Assembly: GCA_947447835.1 (NCBI GenBank)
Contig: CANFLP010000053.1
Coordinates: forward strand, 1 to 11,929
Direction of reading: 5' to 3'
Origin: Bacteroidota bacterium
GTDB taxonomy: Bacteria; Bacteroidota; Bacteroidia; Chitinophagales; Chitinophagaceae
DNA: 11,929 nt
The position numbers and the translations under genes were made by a program. Positions 5,853-11,929 of this stretch are shown here, in pieces. A model generated the notes under the pieces. The model worked only from the letters and a program-made list of their open reading frames with translations, was not told the origin of the DNA and did no database searches. Numbering within the stretch: position 1 is the first letter of the stretch; each line of letters opens with the position of its first letter.

Positions 5853-8261
5853 ATGAAACAAATAGCTCAACTTCTTTTTTTAGTGATTTTCTTTAGCACT
5901 AATCTAATTGCACAAAATAAGTCAAAGCTAGTTGTAAAGGGTATTATAGATAAGGTTGAAGTTTTAAGAGACAAGTGGGGTGTGAATCATATTTATGCCA
6001 ACAACGAACATGATTTATTTTTTACTCAAGGTTATTGTGCTGCAAAGGATAGATTGTTTCAATTTGAGGTTTGGCGCAGACAAGCTACCGGAACCGTTGC
6101 TGAAATATTGGGTGCTCGTGAGTTAAAGCGAGATATTGGAACTAGATTATTTAAGTTTAGAGGAGCGCTTGAAAAAGAATTTAATCATTACCATCCTCAT
6201 GGCGTTTCGATTATACAAGCATACACCAATGGTGTAAATGCATATATACAAGAAGCAAATCAACATCCCGAAAATTTACCAATTGAATTTAAATTGCTCA
6301 ACATTAAACCTCAGCAATGGACCGCTGACGTAGTCATATCAAGACATCAGGGATTATTGGGCAATAGTACGCAGGAATTGAATTTAGGAAGGGCGGTGGC
6401 TAAAGTAGGAGATAAAAAAGTGAAGGACATAATGTGGTTTCATCCAAAGGATCCAAATATTAGACTAGATAGTGCGATAGATGGATTATTATTGAATGAT
6501 GACATTTTGGAATTATATAATGCTTATAGAACAGAAGTGGTGTTTTCAAAAAATGATTTAGCAGAACAGGATGAGGACGATGTGATGTCCCTGCCTGCAC
6601 TAAATAAAAGAAAAATTATAGAACCTTATTTATCAGACCAGGAAATGGAAGGAAGTAATAACTGGATTGTTAGTGGAAATAAATCAGCAAGTGGATTTCC
6701 TTTGTTAGCGAATGACCCCCATAGAAAAGTTGCACTTCCCTCTTTAAGATACATTGTTCACTTGGTGGCACCAGGATGGAATGTAATTGGCGGTGGAGAG
6801 CCAACGATACCAGGTGTTTCCATAGGTCATAATGAATATGGCGCTTGGGGTTTAACCATTTACGAAACCGATGGTGAAGATATATTTGTGTATGATTTAA
6901 ATCCAAAGAATCATCAACAATATTGGTATAAGGGTGCGTGGGTTAATGTGAAAAATATTTTGGACACGATTGCAGTAAAAAACGAAAAAAATAAAATTGT
7001 GAATTTGCAGTATACAGTGCATGGTCCATTAATGTATGTAGACAGTATTCATCATAAAGCATACGCAATGAAATGTGCTTGGATGGAACCAGGCGGCGCT
7101 CCTTATTTAGCATCATTAAGAATTGATCAAGCTAAAAACTGGGAAAGTTTTAGAGATGCTTGTAGCTATAGTCATATACCTGGTGAAAATATGATATGGG
7201 CAGACAAGAAAGGAAATACAGGATGGCAAGCAGTAGGCATTGTCCCCATAAGAAAAAACTTTAGTGGATATGTTCCTGTGCCCGGAGATGGTAGGTATGA
7301 GTGGAGTGGCTATTTGCCAATTAAGGAACGACCACATTTATTAAACCCCGCTAAAGGATATTTTGCCACTGCAAATAACAATGTAACGCCAAATGACTAT
7401 TCCCATTGGGATGCGGTAGGTTATACTTGGTCAGATCCTTTTAGGGCAGCAAGAATTAATTCGGTGTTAGCCGAAAAAAATAACATCACTATTAAAGATA
7501 TGGCTGCATTACAAACCGATTATTATTCGGTTCCTGCATCTAAGCTAGTTCCATATTTAGCGGATATAAAATGTTCAAATAATTTAGAAGACTCATTGAG
7601 AAATTTAATATTACAATGGAATTTTGTATTAAATAAAGAAAGTATAGTAGCTGGTTTATATGTAATGTGGGAAAAAGAAATAATGAACGAGGCTAGTAAA
7701 TTATTCATTCCAGATGAAATAAAAAGTTTTGTTAGCATGCAATTATCTAAAGTCATTGAGCATTTGCAAAATCCCACAAAATATTTTGGTGACCAAGGGA
7801 TTGTGAACAGAAATAATTTTTTAAAAAATTGTTTTGTACAGGCTGTAAATAAAATGAAATCAAAGTTGGGAAATCAAACTTCTGATTGGATTTATGGACA
7901 AGAAAAATATAAGCATATTAAATTTGAACATCCTTTAGCACAATGGACCGATTCGGTTACCAAGCAAAAATTAAACCTGGCATCTTATCCTAGAGGAGGC
8001 AATGGATACACAGTGGGCTCTACCGGAAGTGCCGAAAACCAACAAAGTGGAGCAAGCTTTAGGGTATTAATGGATACTAAGGACTGGGATCAAACACTTA
8101 TGATTAATACACCAGGTCAATCTGGAGATGTAAGGAGTCCATTTTACGGCAACCTTTTGAAATTGTGGGCTAATGACGAGTACTTTCCTGCCTATTATTC
8201 AAAAAACAAGATCCAGGCCAATACAAAGCAGCAATATCAAATATTGCCCTTGATCAAATAG
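5853..8261 (+). CDS. Secreted penicillin acylase family Ntn hydrolase
   Basis: This 802-residue precursor is of normal length for penicillin/acyl-homoserine-lactone acylases. It starts with a signal peptide (Lys2, hydrophobic residues 5-19, probable cleavage after Ala20 in LIAQN), so it acts in the periplasm or outside. The alpha-chain region runs to about residue 250, with RWGVNHI-like KWGVNHIYA (41-49) and AAKDRLFQFE (63-72). Autocleavage is expected between Gly267 and Ser268 in EGSNNW. Ser268 would become the N-terminal nucleophile of the beta chain, followed by ANDPHR (286-291), VSIGHNEYGAWG (322-333) and ETDGEDIF (338-345), then PGQSGDVRSPFYGNLL and LWANDEYFP near the end. The family hydrolyses amide bonds of beta-lactams, acyl-homoserine lactones, acyl-amino acids or polyamine conjugates; the substrate cannot be told here. 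Hairpin terminators lie before and after, so it appears to be a single-gene unit. No key motif is missing. Confidence 0.93.
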   Translation: MKQIAQLLFLVIFFSTNLIAQNKSKLVVKGIIDKVEVLRDKWGVNHIYANNEHDLFFTQGYCAAKDRLFQFEVWRRQATGTVAEILGARELKRDIGTRLFKFRGALEKEFNHYHPHGVSIIQAYTNGVNAYIQEANQHPENLPIEFKLLNIKPQQWTADVVISRHQGLLGNSTQELNLGRAVAKVGDKKVKDIMWFHPKDPNIRLDSAIDGLLLNDDILELYNAYRTEVVFSKNDLAEQDEDDVMSLPALNKRKIIEPYLSDQEMEGSNNWIVSGNKSASGFPLLANDPHRKVALPSLRYIVHLVAPGWNVIGGGEPTIPGVSIGHNEYGAWGLTIYETDGEDIFVYDLNPKNHQQYWYKGAWVNVKNILDTIAVKNEKNKIVNLQYTVHGPLMYVDSIHHKAYAMKCAWMEPGGAPYLASLRIDQAKNWESFRDACSYSHIPGENMIWADKKGNTGWQAVGIVPIRKNFSGYVPVPGDGRYEWSGYLPIKERPHLLNPAKGYFATANNNVTPNDYSHWDAVGYTWSDPFRAARINSVLAEKNNITIKDMAALQTDYYSVPASKLVPYLADIKCSNNLEDSLRNLILQWNFVLNKESIVAGLYVMWEKEIMNEASKLFIPDEIKSFVSMQLSKVIEHLQNPTKYFGDQGIVNRNNFLKNCFVQAVNKMKSKLGNQTSDWIYGQEKYKHIKFEHPLAQWTDSVTKQKLNLASYPRGGNGYTVGSTGSAENQQSGASFRVLMDTKDWDQTLMINTPGQSGDVRSPFYGNLLKLWANDEYFPAYYSKNKIQANTKQQYQILPLIK

Positions 8262-8280
8262 TCCCAGCGTCCTTGTAGGC

Positions 8281-8308
8281 TTTGAGTTAAATAAAAATCT
8301 TATATTTG
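8281..8308 (+). promoter_or_regulatory. Bacteroidota-type promoter for the ATP-grasp operon
   Basis: TTTG at 8281-8284 is followed, after 16 bases, by TATATTTG at 8301-8308, an exact match to the -7 consensus TAnnTTTG. The spacing is near the short end of the range known for Bacteroidota promoters. Transcription would begin near 8314, right at the foot of the hairpin at 8316-8355 and about 65 bases before the ATG at 8378. Confidence 0.5.
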
Positions 8309-8315
8309 ATATTAT

Positions 8316-8365
8316 TGGTTGCACTCTCTTTAGAATACAAAGGGGGTAGCAACCATTTTTTATTT
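8316..8365 (+). terminator. Hairpin with T tract: terminator of the acylase gene or leader attenuator
   Basis: TGGTTGC (8316-8322) pairs with GCAACCA (8349-8355). After a bulged A at 8348, a further nine pairs (8323-8331 with 8339-8347, two of them G-U) close a 7-base loop at 8332-8338. A T-rich tract, ATTTTTTATTT, follows at 8355-8365. This has the form of an intrinsic terminator 55 bp after the acylase stop. Because a promoter match lies just upstream and the next gene starts at 8378, it could also regulate that gene by attenuation. Confidence 0.72.
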
Positions 8366-8377
8366 AAACCTTTGCGT

Positions 8378-9820
8378 ATGACGGTTCAAGAAATGCTATC
8401 TAACTATGTAAAAGGCAACACTTGGGATGAAATGATGGGCGACCAACAGGTGCGTGATCATTATAAACCCCTATTTGATGCCTTAGCAAATTTGCCAATG
8501 ACTGAAATAGATCAAAAGCATCTACAGGCAGGCGAACTATTTATGAATCAAGGGATTACGTTTACAGTGTATAGTGATAATGAGGGTATTGAGCGTATTT
8601 TTCCATTTGACATCATCCCGCGTATCATTACATCAAAGGAGTGGGAGCAAATAGAGTCAGGTATCAAGCAAAGGTTAAAAGCATTAAATCTTTTTTTAAA
8701 AGACATTTACCACAATCAACAAATATTAAAAGACAAAATTATTCCTTCTTGGCTAATTGCTTCCTGCCCTCATTTTACTAGAGAAGTATTTGGGATTAAC
8801 GTGCCACATGATTTATATGTACATATTTCGGGCATTGATTTAATAAGAGGAGAAGATGGCAAGTTTTATATTTTGGAAGACAATCTAAGAACGCCTTCGG
8901 GAGTGTCTTATATGTTGGAGAATAGAGAAGTGACCAAAAGAATCTTTCCAGAGATGGTTACTAAGAATCAAGTACGTATGGTAAACAATTATCCATTATT
9001 GCTTCACTCCATTTTATTGTCTTTATCTCCAAGACATGTAAAAGCCCCTAATGTTGTAATTCTAACGCCAGGCATTTTTAATTCGGCTTATTATGAACAT
9101 ACTTTTTTAGCGCGTCAAATGGGTATTCAATTAGTAGAAGGTAGAGACTTGGTGGTTAATAATCACAAAGTGTATATGAAAACTACAAGAGGATTGCAAC
9201 AAGTAGATGTAATTTATCGTCGGGTGGATGATGAATTTTTAGATCCTATTACTTTTAAGTCTGATAGTATTTTAGGTATTCCTGGATTAATAAGTGCTTA
9301 TCGAAAAGGCAATGTTGCTATTGTAAATGCAGTTGGTACAGGTGTTGCAGACGACAAAGCCGTTTATGCTTATGTGCCCGACATGATAAAATATTATTTA
9401 AACGAAGAGCCTATTTTACCTAATGTGCCTACTTATTCCTTTATTGAAAAGGATAATGTAGACTATGTATTTAAAAATATAAATAATATGGTAATAAAGG
9501 GAACCAATCAATCGGGGGGATATGGAATGTTAATGGGTAATAATACAACAGATGAAGAAGTAAAATTATTTAGAAAGAAAGTAGAAGAATCTCCAAGAGA
9601 ATTTATTGCACAACCTATTGTGAAGTTGTCAACTGTGCCTTGTTTTATAGATGGACAAATTCAAGCACGTCATGTGGATTTAAGACCTTATGCATTATGT
9701 GGACCATCTGGCATTGAAATTGTGCCTGGTGGACTAACAAGGGTAGCACTTAAAAAAGGGTCCTTGGTTGTTAACTCTTCACAAGGTGGTGGAAGTAAAG
9801 ACACTTGGATTATTGATTAA
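8378..9820 (+). CDS. Circularly permuted ATP-grasp protein (COG2308, DUF404/DUF407)
   Basis: The chosen start is the ATG at 8378 (MTVQEMLSNY), giving 480 residues, usual for the family. The frame is open back to a TTG at 8306, but those 24 codons lie in the hairpin and T tract and match nothing typical. Circularly permuted ATP-grasp proteins are predicted to form peptide or amide bonds using ATP. Numbered from this start, the conserved segments are FPFDIIPRII (75-84), DIYHNQQIL (109-117), SGIDLIRGEDGKFYILEDN (151-169) with the acidic metal-binding EDN and RTPSGVSYMLENR (171-183), YRRVDDEFLDP (280-290), NAVGTGVADDK (317-327), GTNQSGGYGMLMG (375-387), ARHVDLRPY (430-438) and SSQGGGSKDTW (467-477). 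No signal peptide is present. It is followed 13 bp later by an Alpha-E gene and then by a transglutaminase gene, the standard partners. The reaction has not been established for this family; amide ligase is a prediction from the fold. Confidence 0.92.
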   Translation: MTVQEMLSNYVKGNTWDEMMGDQQVRDHYKPLFDALANLPMTEIDQKHLQAGELFMNQGITFTVYSDNEGIERIFPFDIIPRIITSKEWEQIESGIKQRLKALNLFLKDIYHNQQILKDKIIPSWLIASCPHFTREVFGINVPHDLYVHISGIDLIRGEDGKFYILEDNLRTPSGVSYMLENREVTKRIFPEMVTKNQVRMVNNYPLLLHSILLSLSPRHVKAPNVVILTPGIFNSAYYEHTFLARQMGIQLVEGRDLVVNNHKVYMKTTRGLQQVDVIYRRVDDEFLDPITFKSDSILGIPGLISAYRKGNVAIVNAVGTGVADDKAVYAYVPDMIKYYLNEEPILPNVPTYSFIEKDNVDYVFKNINNMVIKGTNQSGGYGMLMGNNTTDEEVKLFRKKVEESPREFIAQPIVKLSTVPCFIDGQIQARHVDLRPYALCGPSGIEIVPGGLTRVALKKGSLVVNSSQGGGSKDTWIID

Positions 9821-9833
9821 TAAAAAAGTATTT

Positions 9834-10775
9834 ATGTTAAGTAGAATAGCAGATTCATTATTTTGGTTGAATAGATATTTAGAGCGTTCGGAAGGGATGC
9901 TAAGGTTAATGCGCACGAACTATGTACTTTCATTGGATAAAGGACCTTCTGATATGAATGATTGGAAACCTTTATTGCAAATTTATTCTGGAAATGCAAA
10001 ATTAGATCAGGCCTTATTACAGGGAAGTAATCAAAAAGTTATCGGTTACTTGTTAATGGATCCAGCGAATGAAAATTCCTTGCAGGTGAATTTGAATAAA
10101 GCAAGAGAAAATGCACGCGGTATGCAAGATCATATCACCAAGGAGGTTTGGGAACAAGTGAATCATATGTATCATATTGTGAATAGCAAAAACACAAGTG
10201 AACAATTAAATAGTAATAACCAGCTTCCCACTATTGAATATCTTTTAAAGAACTGTCTATTATATACGGGAATCACCGATAGCACTATGCCCCGTGGAAT
10301 GAGCTGGTGTTTTATGAACCTTGGGAAATATTTAGAAAGATGCTTGCTGACTATTGAACTTTTGGACAAATATTATGCAAGCATTGATTATGATTTTCAA
10401 TCGGAGAAAGACATATTGTACTGGCGCAGTTTATTATTTTCTGTTTCTGGTTATGAGTTTCATTTAAAAAATTATAGAAACGCAGACACCAATTATAATG
10501 TGGCACACCAAATAATATTTAATGAACAATTTCCGTATAGTATTTTTTATTGTTTAACCAGAATTAAAAAATACATGGAAACCATTATTGATGAAAATAA
10601 AATAAAAGACAAAAACCTATTGGTAAAAGAATTTGGTAGAATTTATAGCAATGTAGAATTTACCGATCTAGACTGGATCAAAAAAACAGGTATGGCTGTA
10701 TACTTGCAAACTTCAAGATATAATCTGCTTCAGTTTACCAACTCGCTAAGTCAAACATTTTTCTCTTATTCATAA
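9834..10775 (+). CDS. Alpha-E domain-containing protein (COG2307, DUF403)
   Basis: The ATG at 9834 gives 313 residues beginning MLSRIADSLFWLNRYLERSE, the normal N-terminus of this family. An in-frame TTG at 9768 would overlap the ATP-grasp gene and add 22 residues that resemble nothing, so it is rejected. The protein is almost entirely alpha-helical. It shows the characteristic RYLER (14-18) and a second copy, KYLER (165-169), as well as KARENARGMQD (89-99) and EQFPYSIFYCL (231-241). Alpha-E proteins have no known enzymatic activity. They are found almost always beside or fused to circularly permuted ATP-grasp proteins, and are thought to act as their partner or as a peptide-binding scaffold. 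Neither role is proven. Here it lies 13 bp after the ATP-grasp gene and 9 bp before the transglutaminase gene, in one operon. No signal peptide or membrane segment is visible. Confidence 0.92.
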   Translation: MLSRIADSLFWLNRYLERSEGMLRLMRTNYVLSLDKGPSDMNDWKPLLQIYSGNAKLDQALLQGSNQKVIGYLLMDPANENSLQVNLNKARENARGMQDHITKEVWEQVNHMYHIVNSKNTSEQLNSNNQLPTIEYLLKNCLLYTGITDSTMPRGMSWCFMNLGKYLERCLLTIELLDKYYASIDYDFQSEKDILYWRSLLFSVSGYEFHLKNYRNADTNYNVAHQIIFNEQFPYSIFYCLTRIKKYMETIIDENKIKDKNLLVKEFGRIYSNVEFTDLDWIKKTGMAVYLQTSRYNLLQFTNSLSQTFFSYS

Positions 10776-10784
10776 TTCTAATCT

Positions 10785-11732
10785 ATGTCTGTTTTTAAAA
10801 TACATCATATAACTAAGTACCAATACGATCGTCCAATTGCAGAGAGTATCAATGAAGTACGTATATTTCCATATCAATGTAATGAACAAGAATTACTACA
10901 ACATGATATTATTATCACCAATCATCCATCAGTGCATGTGTATAAGGATTATTGGGGCAATAAGGCCGGCACGTTTAATATACTAGAACCTCATGGGGAA
11001 TTAATTGTAGAGAGTAAGTTAGTCGTAAGAACTGTTTATGATACAAATATTTTGGAAAATTCAAAAGCGGGCTATGATGTATTAATATCAGATATAAAAG
11101 ATAATCTACAGCTCATTGAATTAATAAAGCCAGACGCTATTAAGGAGCAAGACCAGATAACAAAAATTGTAGACACATTTTTTGATATGCATGCATCCAT
11201 AAAGGATATTGTAGAGGGATGCAGCACATACATTTTTAATAATTTCACATATACCAAGGGTATTACAACTGTTGAAACCACAATTGATGAAATACTGGAT
11301 CATAAACAAGGTGTTTGTCAGGATTTTGCACACTTGCTTTTACAGATATTAAGAACTATGGAAATTCCGTGTAGGTATGTAAGTGGTTACGTGTGTCCTA
11401 ATAAAAGTGGTATGCGTGGAGAAGGTGCAACACATGCATGGGTGGAAGCTTGGTTCCCTGATGCAGGCTGGATGGGCATTGATCCAACGAATAATGCATG
11501 GGTAGGTAACCACCATGTAAAACTTGCGGTTGGTCGTAACTTTGAAGATTGTAGTGTTGTAAAAGGAACGTTTAAAGGTGTTGCGCTACAAGACCTTTAT
11601 GTATTTGTTTCGGTAGGATATGAGGATGGCCATATTTTTGAAGAAACTACACATGTGAAAATGGAAAAACAAATGTCTGATCAAAAATTAGCAGATATTC
11701 AAATTGCGGTAGCTATGGCGCAGCAACAATAG
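10785..11732 (+). CDS. Transglutaminase-like cysteine protease/amidase of the ATP-grasp cassette
   Basis: This 315-residue protein has two domains. Residues 1-85 are the beta-rich bacterial transglutaminase N-terminal domain (FKIHHITKYQYDRPI, then NEVRIFP at 23-29). Residues 140-245 are the papain-like transglutaminase core, with the triad Cys178 (QGVCQDFAH), His217 (GATHAWVEAW) and Asp233 (GIDPTNN). HVKLAVGRNFEDCSVVKG (244-261) is the usual close of the family. The last 25 residues, rich in Lys, Gln and Ala, reach somewhat past the conserved part. No signal peptide is seen, so it acts in the cytoplasm like its partners. Proteins of this kind usually hydrolyse or transfer amide bonds. Beside an ATP-grasp ligase it may trim, transfer or remove the unit that the ligase adds. 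That is inference from gene linkage. It starts 9 bp after the Alpha-E gene. Confidence 0.92.
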   Translation: MSVFKIHHITKYQYDRPIAESINEVRIFPYQCNEQELLQHDIIITNHPSVHVYKDYWGNKAGTFNILEPHGELIVESKLVVRTVYDTNILENSKAGYDVLISDIKDNLQLIELIKPDAIKEQDQITKIVDTFFDMHASIKDIVEGCSTYIFNNFTYTKGITTVETTIDEILDHKQGVCQDFAHLLLQILRTMEIPCRYVSGYVCPNKSGMRGEGATHAWVEAWFPDAGWMGIDPTNNAWVGNHHVKLAVGRNFEDCSVVKGTFKGVALQDLYVFVSVGYEDGHIFEETTHVKMEKQMSDQKLADIQIAVAMAQQQ

Positions 11733-11744
11733 CGCTACTTGTTA

Positions 11745-11821
11745 AATACAATATTGTATTCAGAAACATAATATGAAGTATCATTTGGCATTTTTGTACA
11801 AGTAATTTAATAAATACTTGT
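11745..11821. repeat. Palindromes in the spacer after the transglutaminase gene
   Basis: AATACAATATTGTATT at 11745-11760 is a perfect 16-bp palindrome. ACAAGTA (11798-11804) and TACTTGT (11815-11821) form a 7-bp inverted repeat with a 10-base loop, and TACTTGT is also present at 11736-11742. Neither is followed by a convincing T run, so no terminator is called. They may be weak transcript-end hairpins or operators of the downstream gene. Otherwise the 148 bp spacer shows nothing firm. Confidence 0.35.
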
Positions 11822-11880
11822 GGAAAATTTGATTAAATTGTTGTGAGTTTATAATAGCTTATTTATTTTAACTGTTTTCT

Positions 11881-11929
11881 ATGAAAAAATTAATTTTTGT
11901 TTTATTCTTATTGCCTTTAATAGGACTAG
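11881..11929 (+). CDS. Start of an exported protein, cut by the window edge
   Basis: An ATG at 11881 opens a frame that runs to the end of the window: MKKLIFVLFLLPLIGL. Two lysines followed by a run of hydrophobic residues are the beginning of a signal peptide, so the product is probably exported or a lipoprotein. Only 16 codons are present and nothing can be said about its function. It lies 148 bp after the transglutaminase gene, which suggests a separate transcription unit. Confidence 0.6.
   Translation, partial: MKKLIFVLFLLPLIGL

Noticed and set aside
5853..8261. Assignment as a beta-lactam or acyl-homoserine-lactone acylase
   Set aside because: The fold and nucleophile are clear, but nothing in the sequence identifies the acyl substrate.
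8306..8377. 24-residue N-terminal extension of the ATP-grasp protein from a TTG
   Set aside because: These codons fall in a promoter match, a hairpin and a T tract, and the typical N-terminus begins at the ATG at 8378.
9768..9833. 22-residue N-terminal extension of the Alpha-E protein from a TTG
   Set aside because: It would overlap the end of the ATP-grasp gene in another frame, while MLSRIADSLFW at 9834 is the normal family start.
11798..11821. Intrinsic terminator of the transglutaminase gene
   Set aside because: The 7-bp stem has no T run after it on either strand.

Overview
The window is an AT-rich stretch from a member of the Bacteroidota, most likely a Chitinophagaceae-like environmental bacterium (family-level guess). 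The evidence is low GC, no clear Shine-Dalgarno sites before the starts, matches to the Bacteroidota -7 promoter element TAnnTTTG, and signal peptides ending in AQ. It holds ten genes. The two at the edges are cut by the window. No tRNA, rRNA, CRISPR array or insertion sequence is visible.

Region 1 (1-3363, + strand) is a tightly packed operon: the C-terminal half of an S9 prolyl-oligopeptidase-type serine peptidase, a Gfo/Idh/MocA sugar oxidoreductase, a nucleotidyltransferase fused to a GHMP-type kinase (8-bp overlap with the gene before), and a RhaM-type sugar mutarotase (1-bp overlap). The last three look like a deoxysugar utilisation or activation module. L-fucose or L-rhamnose is the best guess, because the kinase motif resembles that of fucokinases and the mutarotase family acts on these 6-deoxysugars.

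Region 2 (3382-5813) is a divergent pair for reactive sulfur. A TauE/SafE exporter lies on the - strand. A three-domain CstB-like protein (persulfide dioxygenase, inactive rhodanese, active rhodanese) lies on the + strand. The 149 bp between them carries a GTGA-N6-TCAC palindrome, a further half-site and a -7 promoter element, which suggests a shared operator. A strong intrinsic terminator follows the dioxygenase gene.

Region 3 (5853-8261) is a single secreted penicillin-acylase-family Ntn hydrolase, probably ended by a hairpin with a T tract at 8316-8365.

Region 4 (8378-11732) is the three-gene cassette of circularly permuted ATP-grasp protein, Alpha-E helical protein and transglutaminase-like protein. 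It is widespread in bacteria, but its substrate and product are not established, so it is the best candidate here for an incompletely described system. A promoter match at 8281-8308 lies just before the hairpin, so that hairpin could be an attenuator of this operon as well as the terminator of the acylase gene. After the cassette, 148 bp with several short palindromes lead into the start of another exported protein, cut at the window edge.
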